Below are positions 1-6,638 of a stretch of 7,732 nt of DNA, one piece after another (position 1 is the first letter of the stretch; every line of letters begins with the position of its first letter). Origin of the DNA: Bryobacteraceae bacterium (GTDB lineage: Bacteria; Acidobacteriota; Terriglobia; Bryobacterales; Bryobacteraceae); NCBI GenBank assembly GCA_947456995.1, contig CANGVB010000153.1:1-7732 (forward strand), in the 5' to 3' direction. The notes under the pieces are model-generated. The model worked only from the letters and a program-made list of their open reading frames with translations, was not told the origin of the DNA and made no database searches. Made by a program: the position numbers and the translations under genes.

Positions 1-256
1 CCTGGTAGTATTCGGTGAGCTTGGCGCGGAGACGGGAGGTTTGGACACGGACGGTGGAATCCTGACGGGGGTCGAAGCCTTCGGTTTTGTTGAATACTGC
101 AGCGGCGATTTGGGCTTCGCGGATGGGCTCCCCAGGATTCTCGATGGTTTGCTTTACGAGGTAGGTGAGGAGGTTTCGAAGAGATTCTGCGGAGGCAATG
201 GGAGGGCAGGAACTTATCTTTTCTAAAGCTTCCAGAACGGGCTGGCCATCAATCAT
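1..256 (-). CDS. Winged-helix transcriptional regulator, N-terminal part (cut by left edge)
   Basis: The reverse strand is open from an ATG at 256-254 to the window edge, giving 85 codons. It shows the signature of the DNA-binding N-terminus found in large acidobacterial sensor/regulator proteins: SLRNLLTYLV, then IREAQIAAAVF, FDPRQDSTVRVQ and SRLRAKLTEYY at the edge. These match the usual pattern (R-x-LLxYLV, LKExxIGxxVF, YDPxxDxxVRVxxxRLRxKLxxYY) of an OmpR-like winged helix. In this family the C-terminal part is usually TPR, TolB-like or beta-propeller repeats, which lie outside the window. The start is uncertain: GTG 257-259 and ATG 287-289 are also in frame. I prefer ATG 256 because GAGGG lies just upstream, although the spacing is short. 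It is divergent to the glutaminyl cyclase gene, so control of that gene is possible but unproven. The family call is fairly sure; the target is unknown. Confidence 0.8.
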   Translation of the reverse strand, partial: MIDGQPVLEALEKISSCPPIASAESLRNLLTYLVKQTIENPGEPIREAQIAAAVFNKTEGFDPRQDSTVRVQTSRLRAKLTEYYQ

Positions 257-287
257 CACCCTCGATTCTATTACCCTAGAGGGAAGC
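257..287. other. Short divergent intergenic spacer
   Basis: This 31-bp gap separates the start codons of the leftward regulator and the rightward cyclotransferase. It is too short for two complete non-overlapping promoters, so promoter elements must overlap each other or the 5' ends of the genes. It is AT-richer than its surroundings (TTCTATTACCCTAGAGG), but I cannot point to a convincing -35/-10 pair on either strand. If the regulator actually starts at the ATG on 289-287, the spacer vanishes and the two start codons share the palindrome CATG at 287-290. Confidence 0.5.
279..285 (+). promoter_or_regulatory. Ribosome binding site for the glutaminyl cyclase gene
   Basis: GAGGGAA lies just before the ATG at 288, with four bases between AGGG and the start. 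It favours this start over an in-frame ATG at 165, which would add 41 residues encoded opposite the regulator gene and would bury the hydrophobic export signal inside the protein. Confidence 0.6.
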
Positions 288-1031
288 ATGTATCTTTTTT
301 TGTCGGTTGTTCTCGCTGCGCAGTTTGTGACGACTCAGGCGCCTGTTCGCTATGGGTACAAGGTGGTGAAGAGTTTCACTCATGACCCGGGTGCGTTTAC
401 GCAGGGGCTTGAGTACCGGGATGGTGTGTTGATTGAAGGCACGGGGTTGAAGGGGCAGTCGAGCTTGCGGCGGGTGAAGCTGGAGACGGGGCAGGTGTTG
501 CAGAAGGTGGATGTGCCGGGGCAGTACTTTGGCGAGGGCATCACTGTACTGAAGGATCGTATCTTGCAATTGACCTGGCAGTCTGGGGTTGGCTTTATTT
601 ATGACCGGAAGACGTTTAAGCAGATTGGGCAGTTCAAGTATCCGGGTGAGGGCTGGGGGTTGACCAATGACGGCAAGCAGGTGTTTATGAGTGATGGCAC
701 CAGCGAGATTCGGGTGTGGGACCCTGTGACGCTGAGGGAGGTGCGGCGGATTACGGTTCGTAACGGGAAGAACCCGATTGACCAGATCAACGAGATTGAG
801 TTTGTTGATGGGGAAATTTATGCCAATGTCTGGCAGACGGATTACATTCTGAGGATCTCGCCTGCGACGGGGCAGTTGCTGGGGATTATCGATATGCGGG
901 GGTTGCTGGATTCGTCACAGGGGGCTGATGTTCTGAACGGGATTGCTTATGATGCGGTTGGCAAGCGGCTCTTTGTTACGGGTAAGCTTTGGCCGAAGAT
1001 TTATCAGGTAGAAATCACGCGTGTTCGTTGA
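288..1031 (+). CDS. Secreted plant-type glutaminyl-peptide cyclotransferase
   Basis: A 247-residue protein of the glutamine cyclotransferase family (Glu_cyclase_2; papaya and Xanthomonas type). These enzymes convert N-terminal glutamine of peptides to pyroglutamate with loss of ammonia, on a five-bladed beta-propeller. Family motifs appear in order: FTQGLEY (37-43), EGTGLKGQSSLR (50-61), FGEGIT (81-86), GWGLTNDG (122-129), MSDGTS (134-139), INEIEF (167-172), YANVWQTD (178-185), LNGIAYD (216-222) and FVTGKLWPKIYQV (229-241). The length is normal for the family. Residues 1-18 are hydrophobic and read as a signal peptide, with likely cleavage near TTQA, although there is no basic residue at the very N-terminus. 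A periplasmic or secreted location is inferred. The last 11 bases overlap the next gene. The acidic residue in FGEG probably belongs to the active site. Family assignment is secure; the natural substrate is unknown. Confidence 0.92.
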   Translation: MYLFLSVVLAAQFVTTQAPVRYGYKVVKSFTHDPGAFTQGLEYRDGVLIEGTGLKGQSSLRRVKLETGQVLQKVDVPGQYFGEGITVLKDRILQLTWQSGVGFIYDRKTFKQIGQFKYPGEGWGLTNDGKQVFMSDGTSEIRVWDPVTLREVRRITVRNGKNPIDQINEIEFVDGEIYANVWQTDYILRISPATGQLLGIIDMRGLLDSSQGADVLNGIAYDAVGKRLFVTGKLWPKIYQVEITRVR

Positions 1032-1314
1032 GATTCGCAAGTTTGTGAAGAAGATCCCGAAGGGCAAGGTTGCTACCTATGGGCAGGTGGCGATTGCGGC
1101 GGGTTTTCCGCGTGGGGCGAGGCAGGTGGCCTGGGCGCTGAAGACGTTTGACCCGACGTTGCCGTGGCAGAGGGTGATTGGTCAGGGTGGGAAGATTTTG
1201 TTGCGGGGAGCGAATGGGGTGGAGCAGGTGCAAAGGCTTGAGGCCGAGGGGGTGGTGGTGCATGGGACACGGGTGGACCTGAAACGCTTCGGGCATGTAT
1301 ATCGATTGTGTTAA
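1021..1314 (+). CDS. Alkyltransferase-like (ATL) protein, MGMT-type DNA-binding domain
   Basis: A 97-residue protein consisting only of the C-terminal DNA-binding domain of O6-alkylguanine-DNA alkyltransferase. The family's PCHRV active site is here PWQRV (48-52): Trp49 stands where the methyl-accepting cysteine should be. The base-flipping tyrosine (Tyr20 in KVATYGQVA) and the arginine finger (Arg34 in GARQVAWAL) appear conserved. Tryptophan at this position is the hallmark of alkyltransferase-like proteins such as E. coli YbaZ and S. pombe Atl1. These bind O6-alkylguanine without removing the alkyl group and hand the lesion to nucleotide excision repair. The start is GTG: a TAG at 1009-1011 closes the frame upstream and no other start lies between. 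It overlaps the cyclotransferase gene by 11 bp, so translational coupling is likely. The only cysteine, Cys97, is the last residue and not catalytic. The call is secure; a role in repair is inferred from the family. Confidence 0.9.
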   Translation: MFVEIRKFVKKIPKGKVATYGQVAIAAGFPRGARQVAWALKTFDPTLPWQRVIGQGGKILLRGANGVEQVQRLEAEGVVVHGTRVDLKRFGHVYRLC

Positions 1315-1332
1315 CTTGGACAACAAGTCAAG

Positions 1333-3348
1333 ATGAAGCCTTTTTTAGTTCTAATCCTATGTTTTAGCCTCTTGCCAGCGGCTCCTCGGGTGGATCCAAA
1401 AGAAGAGGCGCTTGTTGCGAAACGCCGGAATTACTGGGCTTTTCGGGCTCCTGAGAGGGTTGCGATCCCTGCTGGAGTTCATCCGATTGATCACCTTGAG
1501 CCGGCCAAACGGCCATTGCTTGAGAAGCGGAGTTTGTTGCGGCGCTTGACGCTGGACTTGACGGGGCTGCCTCCTACGAGTCTTGAAGGAAATTATGAGC
1601 AGGTGCTGGACAAGCTGATGGCTAGCCCGCGCTATGGGGAGCGTTGGGGGCAGAAGTGGTTGGATGTGGTGCGTTATGCGGATACGAATGGGTTTGAGCT
1701 GGATGCGGAACGGCCTCATGCGTGGCGGTATCGCGATTATGTGATTCGTTCGTTTAATGCGAATAAGCCGTACAACCAGTTTCTTCGAGAGCAGCTTGCA
1801 GGGGATGAGTTGTTTCCTGGCAATGCGGAATCGTTGATTGCTACGGGATTTTTGCGGGCTGGGCCGCGGCACGTGGTGGGTGGGAATCAGGATGAGGAAC
1901 AGAACCGGCAGGAAGACCTGATCGACATGACTCATGCGATCTCGGCCACGTTTATGGGCATGACGATGAATTGTGCCCGTTGTCACAACCATAAGTTTGA
2001 TCCGATTCTGCAGGCTGATTATTACCGCTTGCAGGCGATTTTGGCTTCGACCGAGTTTCGTGAAGTGCAGCTTGTGGATGGGGATGCGATGCTTTCTGCC
2101 GATGCGCGGCAGGCGAAGCATGAGGCGTTGCTGAAGCCGCTGAAGGATCAGATCAAGGAGATTGAGAAGCCGTTTCGGGAACAGTTTCGCGCTGAGAAGT
2201 TACCGACGCTTGAGCCGCAGTTTCGGGATGTGTTGAAGATCGATAAGGAGAAACGGACCGAGGAGCAGAAGCGGATGGCCAAGGAGGCCGAGCGGCAGTT
2301 GTCTCCTACGTGGGATGAAGTGGTGGCTTTGATTCCGCCGGATCTTAAGGCGAAGCGGGCGGCACTGCGGCAGAAGATGCATGTGATTGATCTGGATGAG
2401 CCGGATCCGGCTGAGCACGCTTATTCGGTGTTTACGGTGGACAAGGCGCAGCCTACGCATGTGTTGAAGGTGGGTGACCCGCGCTTGAAACAGCAGGTTG
2501 TGGAGGCTGGGTTGCCGCTGGTGCTGGCTCCGGATCTTGGGGATCTGTCGCTGGACCCGCATGGGCGCCGGGCGGCGCTGGCTAACTGGCTGGTGAACCC
2601 GAGTCATCCGCTGACGGCGCGGGTGATGGTGAACCGGATTTGGCAGTTCCGGATGGGTAAGGGCATTGTTTCGACGATGAATGATTTTGGGGCTCTGGGT
2701 GCGCGGCCGAGTAATTTGAAGTTGCTCGACTGGCTGGCTACCGAGTTTGTTCAGAGTGGGTGGGACATCAAGCATATTGACCGTTTGATTCTTACGAGCA
2801 AGGCTTATCAGCAGCAGGCGGTGCAGCGGAGGAGGATGGATGCCGATACGATTCGGGATTCGATTCTGGCTGTGAGCGGGATGCTGAATCTGAAGATGTA
2901 TGGCAAGCCAGTGAAGACGCCGATTGAGCCTGAGATCTACGACATCATCTTTACTGAAGGCGAGCCAGATAACTTGTGGCCACTGCCGAAGGACCGGTCT
3001 GAGATGTATCGGCGGACGGTTTATGTTTTGAACCGGCGGACGATCCGGTTGCCGCTGCTGATGAATTTTGATCAGCCCGATACGATGTCGAGTTGCCCGG
3101 AGCGGCCGACTTCGGTGCATGCGTTGCAGGGACTGACGATGTTGAATAGTGACTTTATGCAGGAGCAGGCGAAGGCGTTTGCTGCTCGAGCGAAGGGGTC
3201 TGTGGATCAGTTCTACCAGTTGGCTTTGGGGCGATTGCCGAGTGCGCAGGAGCGTGGGCAGGCTAAAGACTTTTTCTCGAAAGGAGGCACGGCTGAGGAC
3301 TTTGCCCTCGCCATGTTTAATCGCAATGACTTCATTTACCTCCCGTAG
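1333..3348 (+). CDS. DUF1549/DUF1553 (PSCyt2-PSD1) domain protein with signal peptide
   Basis: A 671-residue exported protein. Residues 1-17 form a signal peptide (MKPF, hydrophobic core, cleavage near PAAP). Residues of about 45-245 are the DUF1549 (PSCyt2) domain, with [10 protein letters not shown] (72-81), [20 protein letters not shown] (101-120) and [12 protein letters not shown] (214-225). The last contains a CxxCH heme-type motif, Cys214-Cys217-His218. A charged, probably helical linker spans about 258-350. DUF1553 (PSD1) fills about 405-665, with [20 protein letters not shown] (418-437), [11 protein letters not shown] (451-461), YRRTVYV (559-565) and [11 protein letters not shown] at the end. 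The family is abundant in Planctomycetes, Verrucomicrobia and Acidobacteria and usually precedes a DUF1501 gene, as here. Its biochemical role is not established. Many relatives carry a further N-terminal PSCyt1 cytochrome domain or an inserted LamG domain; both are absent. ATG 1333 is the only start after the upstream stop, 18 bp from the previous gene. Confidence 0.92.
   Translation: MKPFLVLILCFSLLPAAPRVDPKEEALVAKRRNYWAFRAPERVAIPAGVHPIDHLEPAKRPLLEKRSLLRRLTLDLTGLPPTSLEGNYEQVLDKLMASPRYGERWGQKWLDVVRYADTNGFELDAERPHAWRYRDYVIRSFNANKPYNQFLREQLAGDELFPGNAESLIATGFLRAGPRHVVGGNQDEEQNRQEDLIDMTHAISATFMGMTMNCARCHNHKFDPILQADYYRLQAILASTEFREVQLVDGDAMLSADARQAKHEALLKPLKDQIKEIEKPFREQFRAEKLPTLEPQFRDVLKIDKEKRTEEQKRMAKEAERQLSPTWDEVVALIPPDLKAKRAALRQKMHVIDLDEPDPAEHAYSVFTVDKAQPTHVLKVGDPRLKQQVVEAGLPLVLAPDLGDLSLDPHGRRAALANWLVNPSHPLTARVMVNRIWQFRMGKGIVSTMNDFGALGARPSNLKLLDWLATEFVQSGWDIKHIDRLILTSKAYQQQAVQRRRMDADTIRDSILAVSGMLNLKMYGKPVKTPIEPEIYDIIFTEGEPDNLWPLPKDRSEMYRRTVYVLNRRTIRLPLLMNFDQPDTMSSCPERPTSVHALQGLTMLNSDFMQEQAKAFAARAKGSVDQFYQLALGRLPSAQERGQAKDFFSKGGTAEDFALAMFNRNDFIYLP
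3280..3287 (+). promoter_or_regulatory. Strong Shine-Dalgarno-like sequence inside the PSD1 gene end
   Basis: AAAGGAGG is the best ribosome-binding match I noticed in the window. It is in the Lys650-Gly651-Gly652 codons of the upstream gene, 38 bases before the ATG chosen for the DUF1501 gene, which is too far for direct use. In the DUF1501 frame a CTG lies five bases after it (3293-3295) and a TTG at 3302-3304. It may therefore mark a non-ATG start, help reload ribosomes for the coupled downstream gene, or be a coincidence of codon choice. Confidence 0.35.
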
Positions 3349-4699
3349 GAATGTGCTGCGTACGGCAGCGAATGGATTTGGCGCTATTGCGGCGGAGTGG
3401 CTGCTGCAGCGTGAGGCGACGGCGGCGATTGCGCCTAAGGCGAAGAGTGTCATCTTCCTGTTTATGGTTGGTGCGCCTTCGAGTATGGATTTGTTTGACC
3501 CGAAGCCGGCGCTGAAGAAGTATGAGGGGCAGCCGCTGCCCGCTAGTTTTGGCAAGGTGGGTGGGCAGTTTACGGATGGATCGAATCCGTTGCTCGCTTC
3601 GCCGTGGGAGTTCAAGCGGTATGGCAAGAGCGGGTTGCCGGTGTCGGGTTTGATGCCGCATCTGGCTGAGTGTGTCGATGATATCTGCTTTGTGAAGAGC
3701 TTCTATACCGAGAGCGTGGTGCATGCGCCGGCGATGTATCAGGTGCATACGGGGCGGATTTTGATGGGTTATCCGAGCATGGGTTCGTGGGTGACTTATG
3801 GGTTGGGCAGTGCGACGGATAACTTGCCCGCTTATGTTGTGATGCCTCAGCCGGAGGGGACACCTGAGGGTGGGACGCCTTGCTGGAATTCTGCGTTTTT
3901 GCCTGCGGTGAATCAGGGGACTTTGTTGCGGCCGGGGCCGAGCCCGATTCTGCACTTGCGGCCTCCTGCTGGGGTGAGTGCGGAGAGGCAGCGTCGGACG
4001 ATTGATCTGATTCAGCAGATGAACAAGATTGATACTGCGCCGGAAGATAACGAGATGTCGGCTCGGATTGCGAGCTATGAGCTGGCTTTCAAGATGCAGA
4101 GTGCTGCTCCTGAGGCTGTGGATTTGACTAAAGAGCCGGAACACATTCGCAAGATGTATGGGCTTGATGAGAAGCGTACGCAGGACTTTGGGACGCGTTG
4201 TTTGCTGGCTCGCCGGATGGTGGAGCGCGGGGTTCGTTTTGTGCAGATCTATTCTGGTGGCGGGCCGGTGAGTATGCAGTGGGATGCTCATAGCCATCTG
4301 AAGGCTAACCATGAGAAGATGTGCGGGCTTACGGATCAGCCGGTGGCTGCGCTGCTGAAGGATTTGAAGCAGCGTGGGTTGCTTGATACGACGCTGGTGA
4401 TCTGGGGTAGTGAGTTTGGACGGCTGCCGACTTCAGAGAGTGGCAATGGGCGCGATCACAATATGCACGGGTATACGATGTGGTTTGCGGGTGGCGGTGT
4501 TAAGGGCGGGCAATCGCTTGGTGAGACCGATGAGTTTGGTTTGCGGGCGGTTGGGGAGCGTTATCACATGAGAGATTTTCATGCGACGATCTTGCAGTTG
4601 CTGGGCCTCGATCAACACAAGCTCTGGTATCTGCATAACGGGCGTCATGAGAAGTTGACTGATTTTGGCGGTACGCCAATTGCGAAGGTGTTTAGCTAA
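3326..4699 (+). CDS. DUF1501 protein with twin-arginine signal (sulfatase-like fold)
   Basis: A 457-residue protein of the DUF1501 family, which is related to the alkaline phosphatase/sulfatase superfamily; its substrate is unknown. The N-terminus carries a twin-arginine motif, SRRNVLR (6-12), before a hydrophobic stretch, so export in folded form is expected. Conserved blocks follow: [21 protein letters not shown] (41-61), [12 protein letters not shown] (150-161), [12 protein letters not shown] (319-330), [19 protein letters not shown] (357-375), [21 protein letters not shown] (375-395), TDEFG (401-405) and [14 protein letters not shown] near the end. The His/Asp residues in WDAHSH and GRDHNMHG are likely metal or phosphate/sulfate-site ligands by analogy. 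ATG 3326 overlaps the upstream gene by 23 bp and lacks a nearby ribosome-binding site. It is the last start that keeps the twin arginines; a CTG at 3293 is an alternative. Pairing with the PSCyt2-PSD1 gene is typical of the family. Confidence 0.92.
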   Translation: MTSFTSRRNVLRTAANGFGAIAAEWLLQREATAAIAPKAKSVIFLFMVGAPSSMDLFDPKPALKKYEGQPLPASFGKVGGQFTDGSNPLLASPWEFKRYGKSGLPVSGLMPHLAECVDDICFVKSFYTESVVHAPAMYQVHTGRILMGYPSMGSWVTYGLGSATDNLPAYVVMPQPEGTPEGGTPCWNSAFLPAVNQGTLLRPGPSPILHLRPPAGVSAERQRRTIDLIQQMNKIDTAPEDNEMSARIASYELAFKMQSAAPEAVDLTKEPEHIRKMYGLDEKRTQDFGTRCLLARRMVERGVRFVQIYSGGGPVSMQWDAHSHLKANHEKMCGLTDQPVAALLKDLKQRGLLDTTLVIWGSEFGRLPTSESGNGRDHNMHGYTMWFAGGGVKGGQSLGETDEFGLRAVGERYHMRDFHATILQLLGLDQHKLWYLHNGRHEKLTDFGGTPIAKVFS

Positions 4700-5346
4700 T
4701 GTTTGCATTCCTGTTGATGGTGAGTCTGACGGACTCGATGTGGGAGACGGCCAAGCCGATTCACCAGCGTACGATCGAGCATCCTTTTCTTAAGGAGCTT
4801 GCGGATGGATCGCTAGCGAAGGAAAAGTTTGACCGGTATCTGGTTGAGGACATCGCTTATTTGAGAGTGTATGGCGAGGTGTTGACGGCTCTGGCGGCCA
4901 AGGCTCCGAAGCCGGAATGGAAGGCTTTTCTGCTGAAGGGGGCGGCTGGTTGTGAAACGGAAGTTCAGCATATTCACAAGACTTATTTGGGTGGGAAGGC
5001 CAAAGAGAAGGCCCCGTCGGTTGCGAATGCGGCTTATCTGAAGTTCTTGCGGGACCATGTTTCGAAGGGTAGTTTTGCTGAAGGCCTGGCTGCGGTGTTG
5101 CCTTGTTACTGGATCTATTGGGAAGTGGGCAAGACGCTTAAGCAGCGCGGGAGTAAGGACGCCCGGTATCAGATCTGGATTGATTACTATTCAGACCCGG
5201 GGTATGGATCGCAGGTGACGCAGGTGCTGGCGATGATGAATGAGGCTGGCCGTGGGGTGGACCAGAAGAAACTGGTGTCGATCTTTGCAGTTGGGGCCGA
5301 GCATGAATACCAGTTCTGGCACTCGGCTTATCACTTGATGCGGTAG
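4699..5346 (+). CDS. tenA: TenA-family thiaminase II (aminopyrimidine aminohydrolase)
   Basis: A 215-residue TenA/THI-4 protein with the all-helical heme-oxygenase-like fold. TenA hydrolyses amino-hydroxymethyl-pyrimidine, a thiamine breakdown product, to the pyrimidine used in thiamine synthesis, and also cleaves thiamine. Visible motifs are HPFLKELADGSL (28-39), FDRYLVEDIAYL (44-55), LPCYWIYWEVG (134-144), YYSDPGYG (163-170) and EHEYQFWHSAY (201-211). The expected catalytic residues appear present: Asp51, Cys136 (the TenA_C nucleophile) and Glu203, matching Asp44, Cys135 and Glu205 of the Bacillus enzyme. The start ATG shares one base with the preceding TAA (TAATG), and GAAGGTG lies about ten bases upstream. 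Residues 1-9 (MFAFLLMVS) are more hydrophobic than usual; a start at ATG 4717 would give a more standard N-terminus. No other thiamine gene is nearby, so the pathway role rests on family and active-site conservation. Confidence 0.9.
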   Translation: MFAFLLMVSLTDSMWETAKPIHQRTIEHPFLKELADGSLAKEKFDRYLVEDIAYLRVYGEVLTALAAKAPKPEWKAFLLKGAAGCETEVQHIHKTYLGGKAKEKAPSVANAAYLKFLRDHVSKGSFAEGLAAVLPCYWIYWEVGKTLKQRGSKDARYQIWIDYYSDPGYGSQVTQVLAMMNEAGRGVDQKKLVSIFAVGAEHEYQFWHSAYHLMR

Positions 5347-6638
5347 AGTTTGTTGTCGCGCCAACCGAAGACGGCAGTATCTTTCTCTGCTGGAAGATCT
5401 TTGTTTGCCGGGCTATTGGGGCTGATTACCTGTAGAGAAGGGTCTTTGTAAACAAGGCGCGTGGCGAAGGTGCTGGCCCAGGGGACGTCTTCTTTGAAGG
5501 GTTCACTAACGAAGCGGATTTGCGCACCATTGGGTAAGGTTGGAGCTAGTTGTTTCAAGCTCTCATGGAAAGCCCGGATTTCGTGTTGTTCGCGGACCCA
5601 ACCATCCATTGAATTGGCGCCCGGCATCCATAAGGCCGTTGCGAGGAAGAGAAGTGCGGCCCCTGCTGTGCGCCAGCCTTCTTTGGGAATTAGAAGAAGA
5701 GTTGACGACAGTGCCAAAGGAAGGGCAGCGCAAGCAATGTAGACTCCTCCGAGGTCTCTGGCGGGGACAAAGGCCAACGGGAGGATTGCGATGGGGAACA
5801 AAAGGACCGAGTAGAGGGCTTGCTTGTTGCGGAGTAATAGAGGCAGTGCTGCTATCGGCAAAGCCCAATAAGGGATTGCTTCCCAGAGGATGAGAGGGCC
5901 GAGATAGCCGCGGAAGCGTTCGAGGTAAGTGCCGATCGAGTAGACGGGTTGGTAGCTGCCGATTGTAGTGAGGCCGCCGGCGCCGTAGACGCGTCCGAAA
6001 ATGAAGGCCATGCAGACCCCGCCAGCGAGACCGCAGAAGACCCAGGGTGTGCGCTTGTTCCAGATCCATTCGTAGAGGACGATCAAGACTGGAAGAATGA
6101 TTGCGCTCTCTTTGGAATTGAGGCCGAGGATCAAGATGACAGTGGTGAGGTAGGGGTCGCGAAATTCGACATAGTACGCGAGGCCTGCATAGACGAAGGT
6201 GTAGGCGAAGATCTCAAAGACGGTTCCTGTATTGAGGTAGAGGTGATGCCAGAGAGAGTGAAAGCTGGCGATGGCTGTGGCTGCCAGCCCTACTGCCATG
6301 CTTCCGCTGAGGCGGCTGGCTAGATGGCCCAGGATGAAGGCGTTGGCGATCAGGACGGCACCAATGGCAATCCGCCAAGGCAGGGCGGTGAAGCCGAATT
6401 GCTCCCACAAGAGTTTGTAGAAGATTTCTCCGATTGGTCTGAAGAGATTCGATGGTTTCCAAAACATCAGGGTATCGAGGAGCATCGTGCGCCACGGGGT
6501 TTCCATGGCGCGGTAGCAATTCATCAGGTCGTCGTGTGTCCAGTCGGCTTGCCAAATAACAGGGGCCTTGTAGCGAACATAGAAGACTACCAGAATCGCC
6601 CAGATGGCGAAGAGCGAGTATTTGTATTTACTGGCCAA
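5331..6638 (-). CDS. Multi-pass membrane protein resembling GT-C glycosyltransferases
   Basis: A 435-residue integral membrane protein, not recognised by name. I count about ten or eleven hydrophobic segments, roughly at residues 8-22, 88-108, 113-130, 138-156, 162-173, 178-192, 199-216, 250-269, 275-290, 297-316 and 322-338. A soluble C-terminal tail of about 95 residues follows. The layout resembles GT-C glycosyltransferases that use lipid-linked sugars: an acidic pair, Asp36-Asp37 in WTHDD, follows the first membrane segment, and a KE pair occurs in LNSKESAIILP (173-183), a motif common in such proteins. No donor or acceptor can be deduced. The start is TTG at 6638-6636: a stop lies 33 bases further upstream with no ATG, GTG or TTG between them. 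It overlaps the end of the peptidase gene by 11 bp, implying co-transcription, and its 3' end overlaps the TenA gene by 16 bp. That it is a membrane protein is sure; the enzymatic class is tentative. Confidence 0.75.
   Translation of the reverse strand: MASKYKYSLFAIWAILVVFYVRYKAPVIWQADWTHDDLMNCYRAMETPWRTMLLDTLMFWKPSNLFRPIGEIFYKLLWEQFGFTALPWRIAIGAVLIANAFILGHLASRLSGSMAVGLAATAIASFHSLWHHLYLNTGTVFEIFAYTFVYAGLAYYVEFRDPYLTTVILILGLNSKESAIILPVLIVLYEWIWNKRTPWVFCGLAGGVCMAFIFGRVYGAGGLTTIGSYQPVYSIGTYLERFRGYLGPLILWEAIPYWALPIAALPLLLRNKQALYSVLLFPIAILPLAFVPARDLGGVYIACAALPLALSSTLLLIPKEGWRTAGAALLFLATALWMPGANSMDGWVREQHEIRAFHESLKQLAPTLPNGAQIRFVSEPFKEDVPWASTFATRLVYKDPSLQVISPNSPANKDLPAEKDTAVFGWRDNKLYRIK

Noticed and set aside
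41..226. Short plus-strand open frame of 61 codons
   Set aside because: It lies opposite the clearly conserved regulator N-terminus and shows no domain-like sequence.
165..287. N-terminal extension of the glutaminyl cyclase from ATG 165
   Set aside because: The added residues are encoded opposite the conserved winged-helix domain, have no family similarity, and would bury the signal peptide; a ribosome site sits before ATG 288.
214..287. Sigma-70 type promoter for the plus-strand genes
   Set aside because: AT-rich patches such as TTATCTTTTCTAAAG and TTCTATTA are present, but no hexamer pair with proper spacing could be defended by eye.
1357..2121. 254-codon minus-strand open frame
   Set aside because: It is a shadow of the PSCyt2 region; composition is biased and there is no domain signal.
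3149..3325. Extension of the DUF1501 protein upstream to ATG 3149
   Set aside because: This is an arginine/serine-rich reading of the end of the PSD1 gene in another frame and would place the Tat signal 60 residues inside the protein.
2200..3627. 475-codon minus-strand open frame
   Set aside because: Its product is rich in Arg, His, Pro and Gln with no domain pattern, and it lies opposite two well-conserved genes. Strong G bias on the plus strand leaves few stop codons on the reverse.
3332..4312. 326-codon minus-strand open frame
   Set aside because: It is a shadow of the DUF1501 gene, with the same low-complexity basic composition and no recognisable motif.
3362..4699. Serines instead of the SH or SQ often seen in the first DUF1501 motif ([10 protein letters not shown]) as an active-site loss
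   Set aside because: This position varies among family members and the C-terminal His/Asp motifs are intact, so inactivation is not supported.
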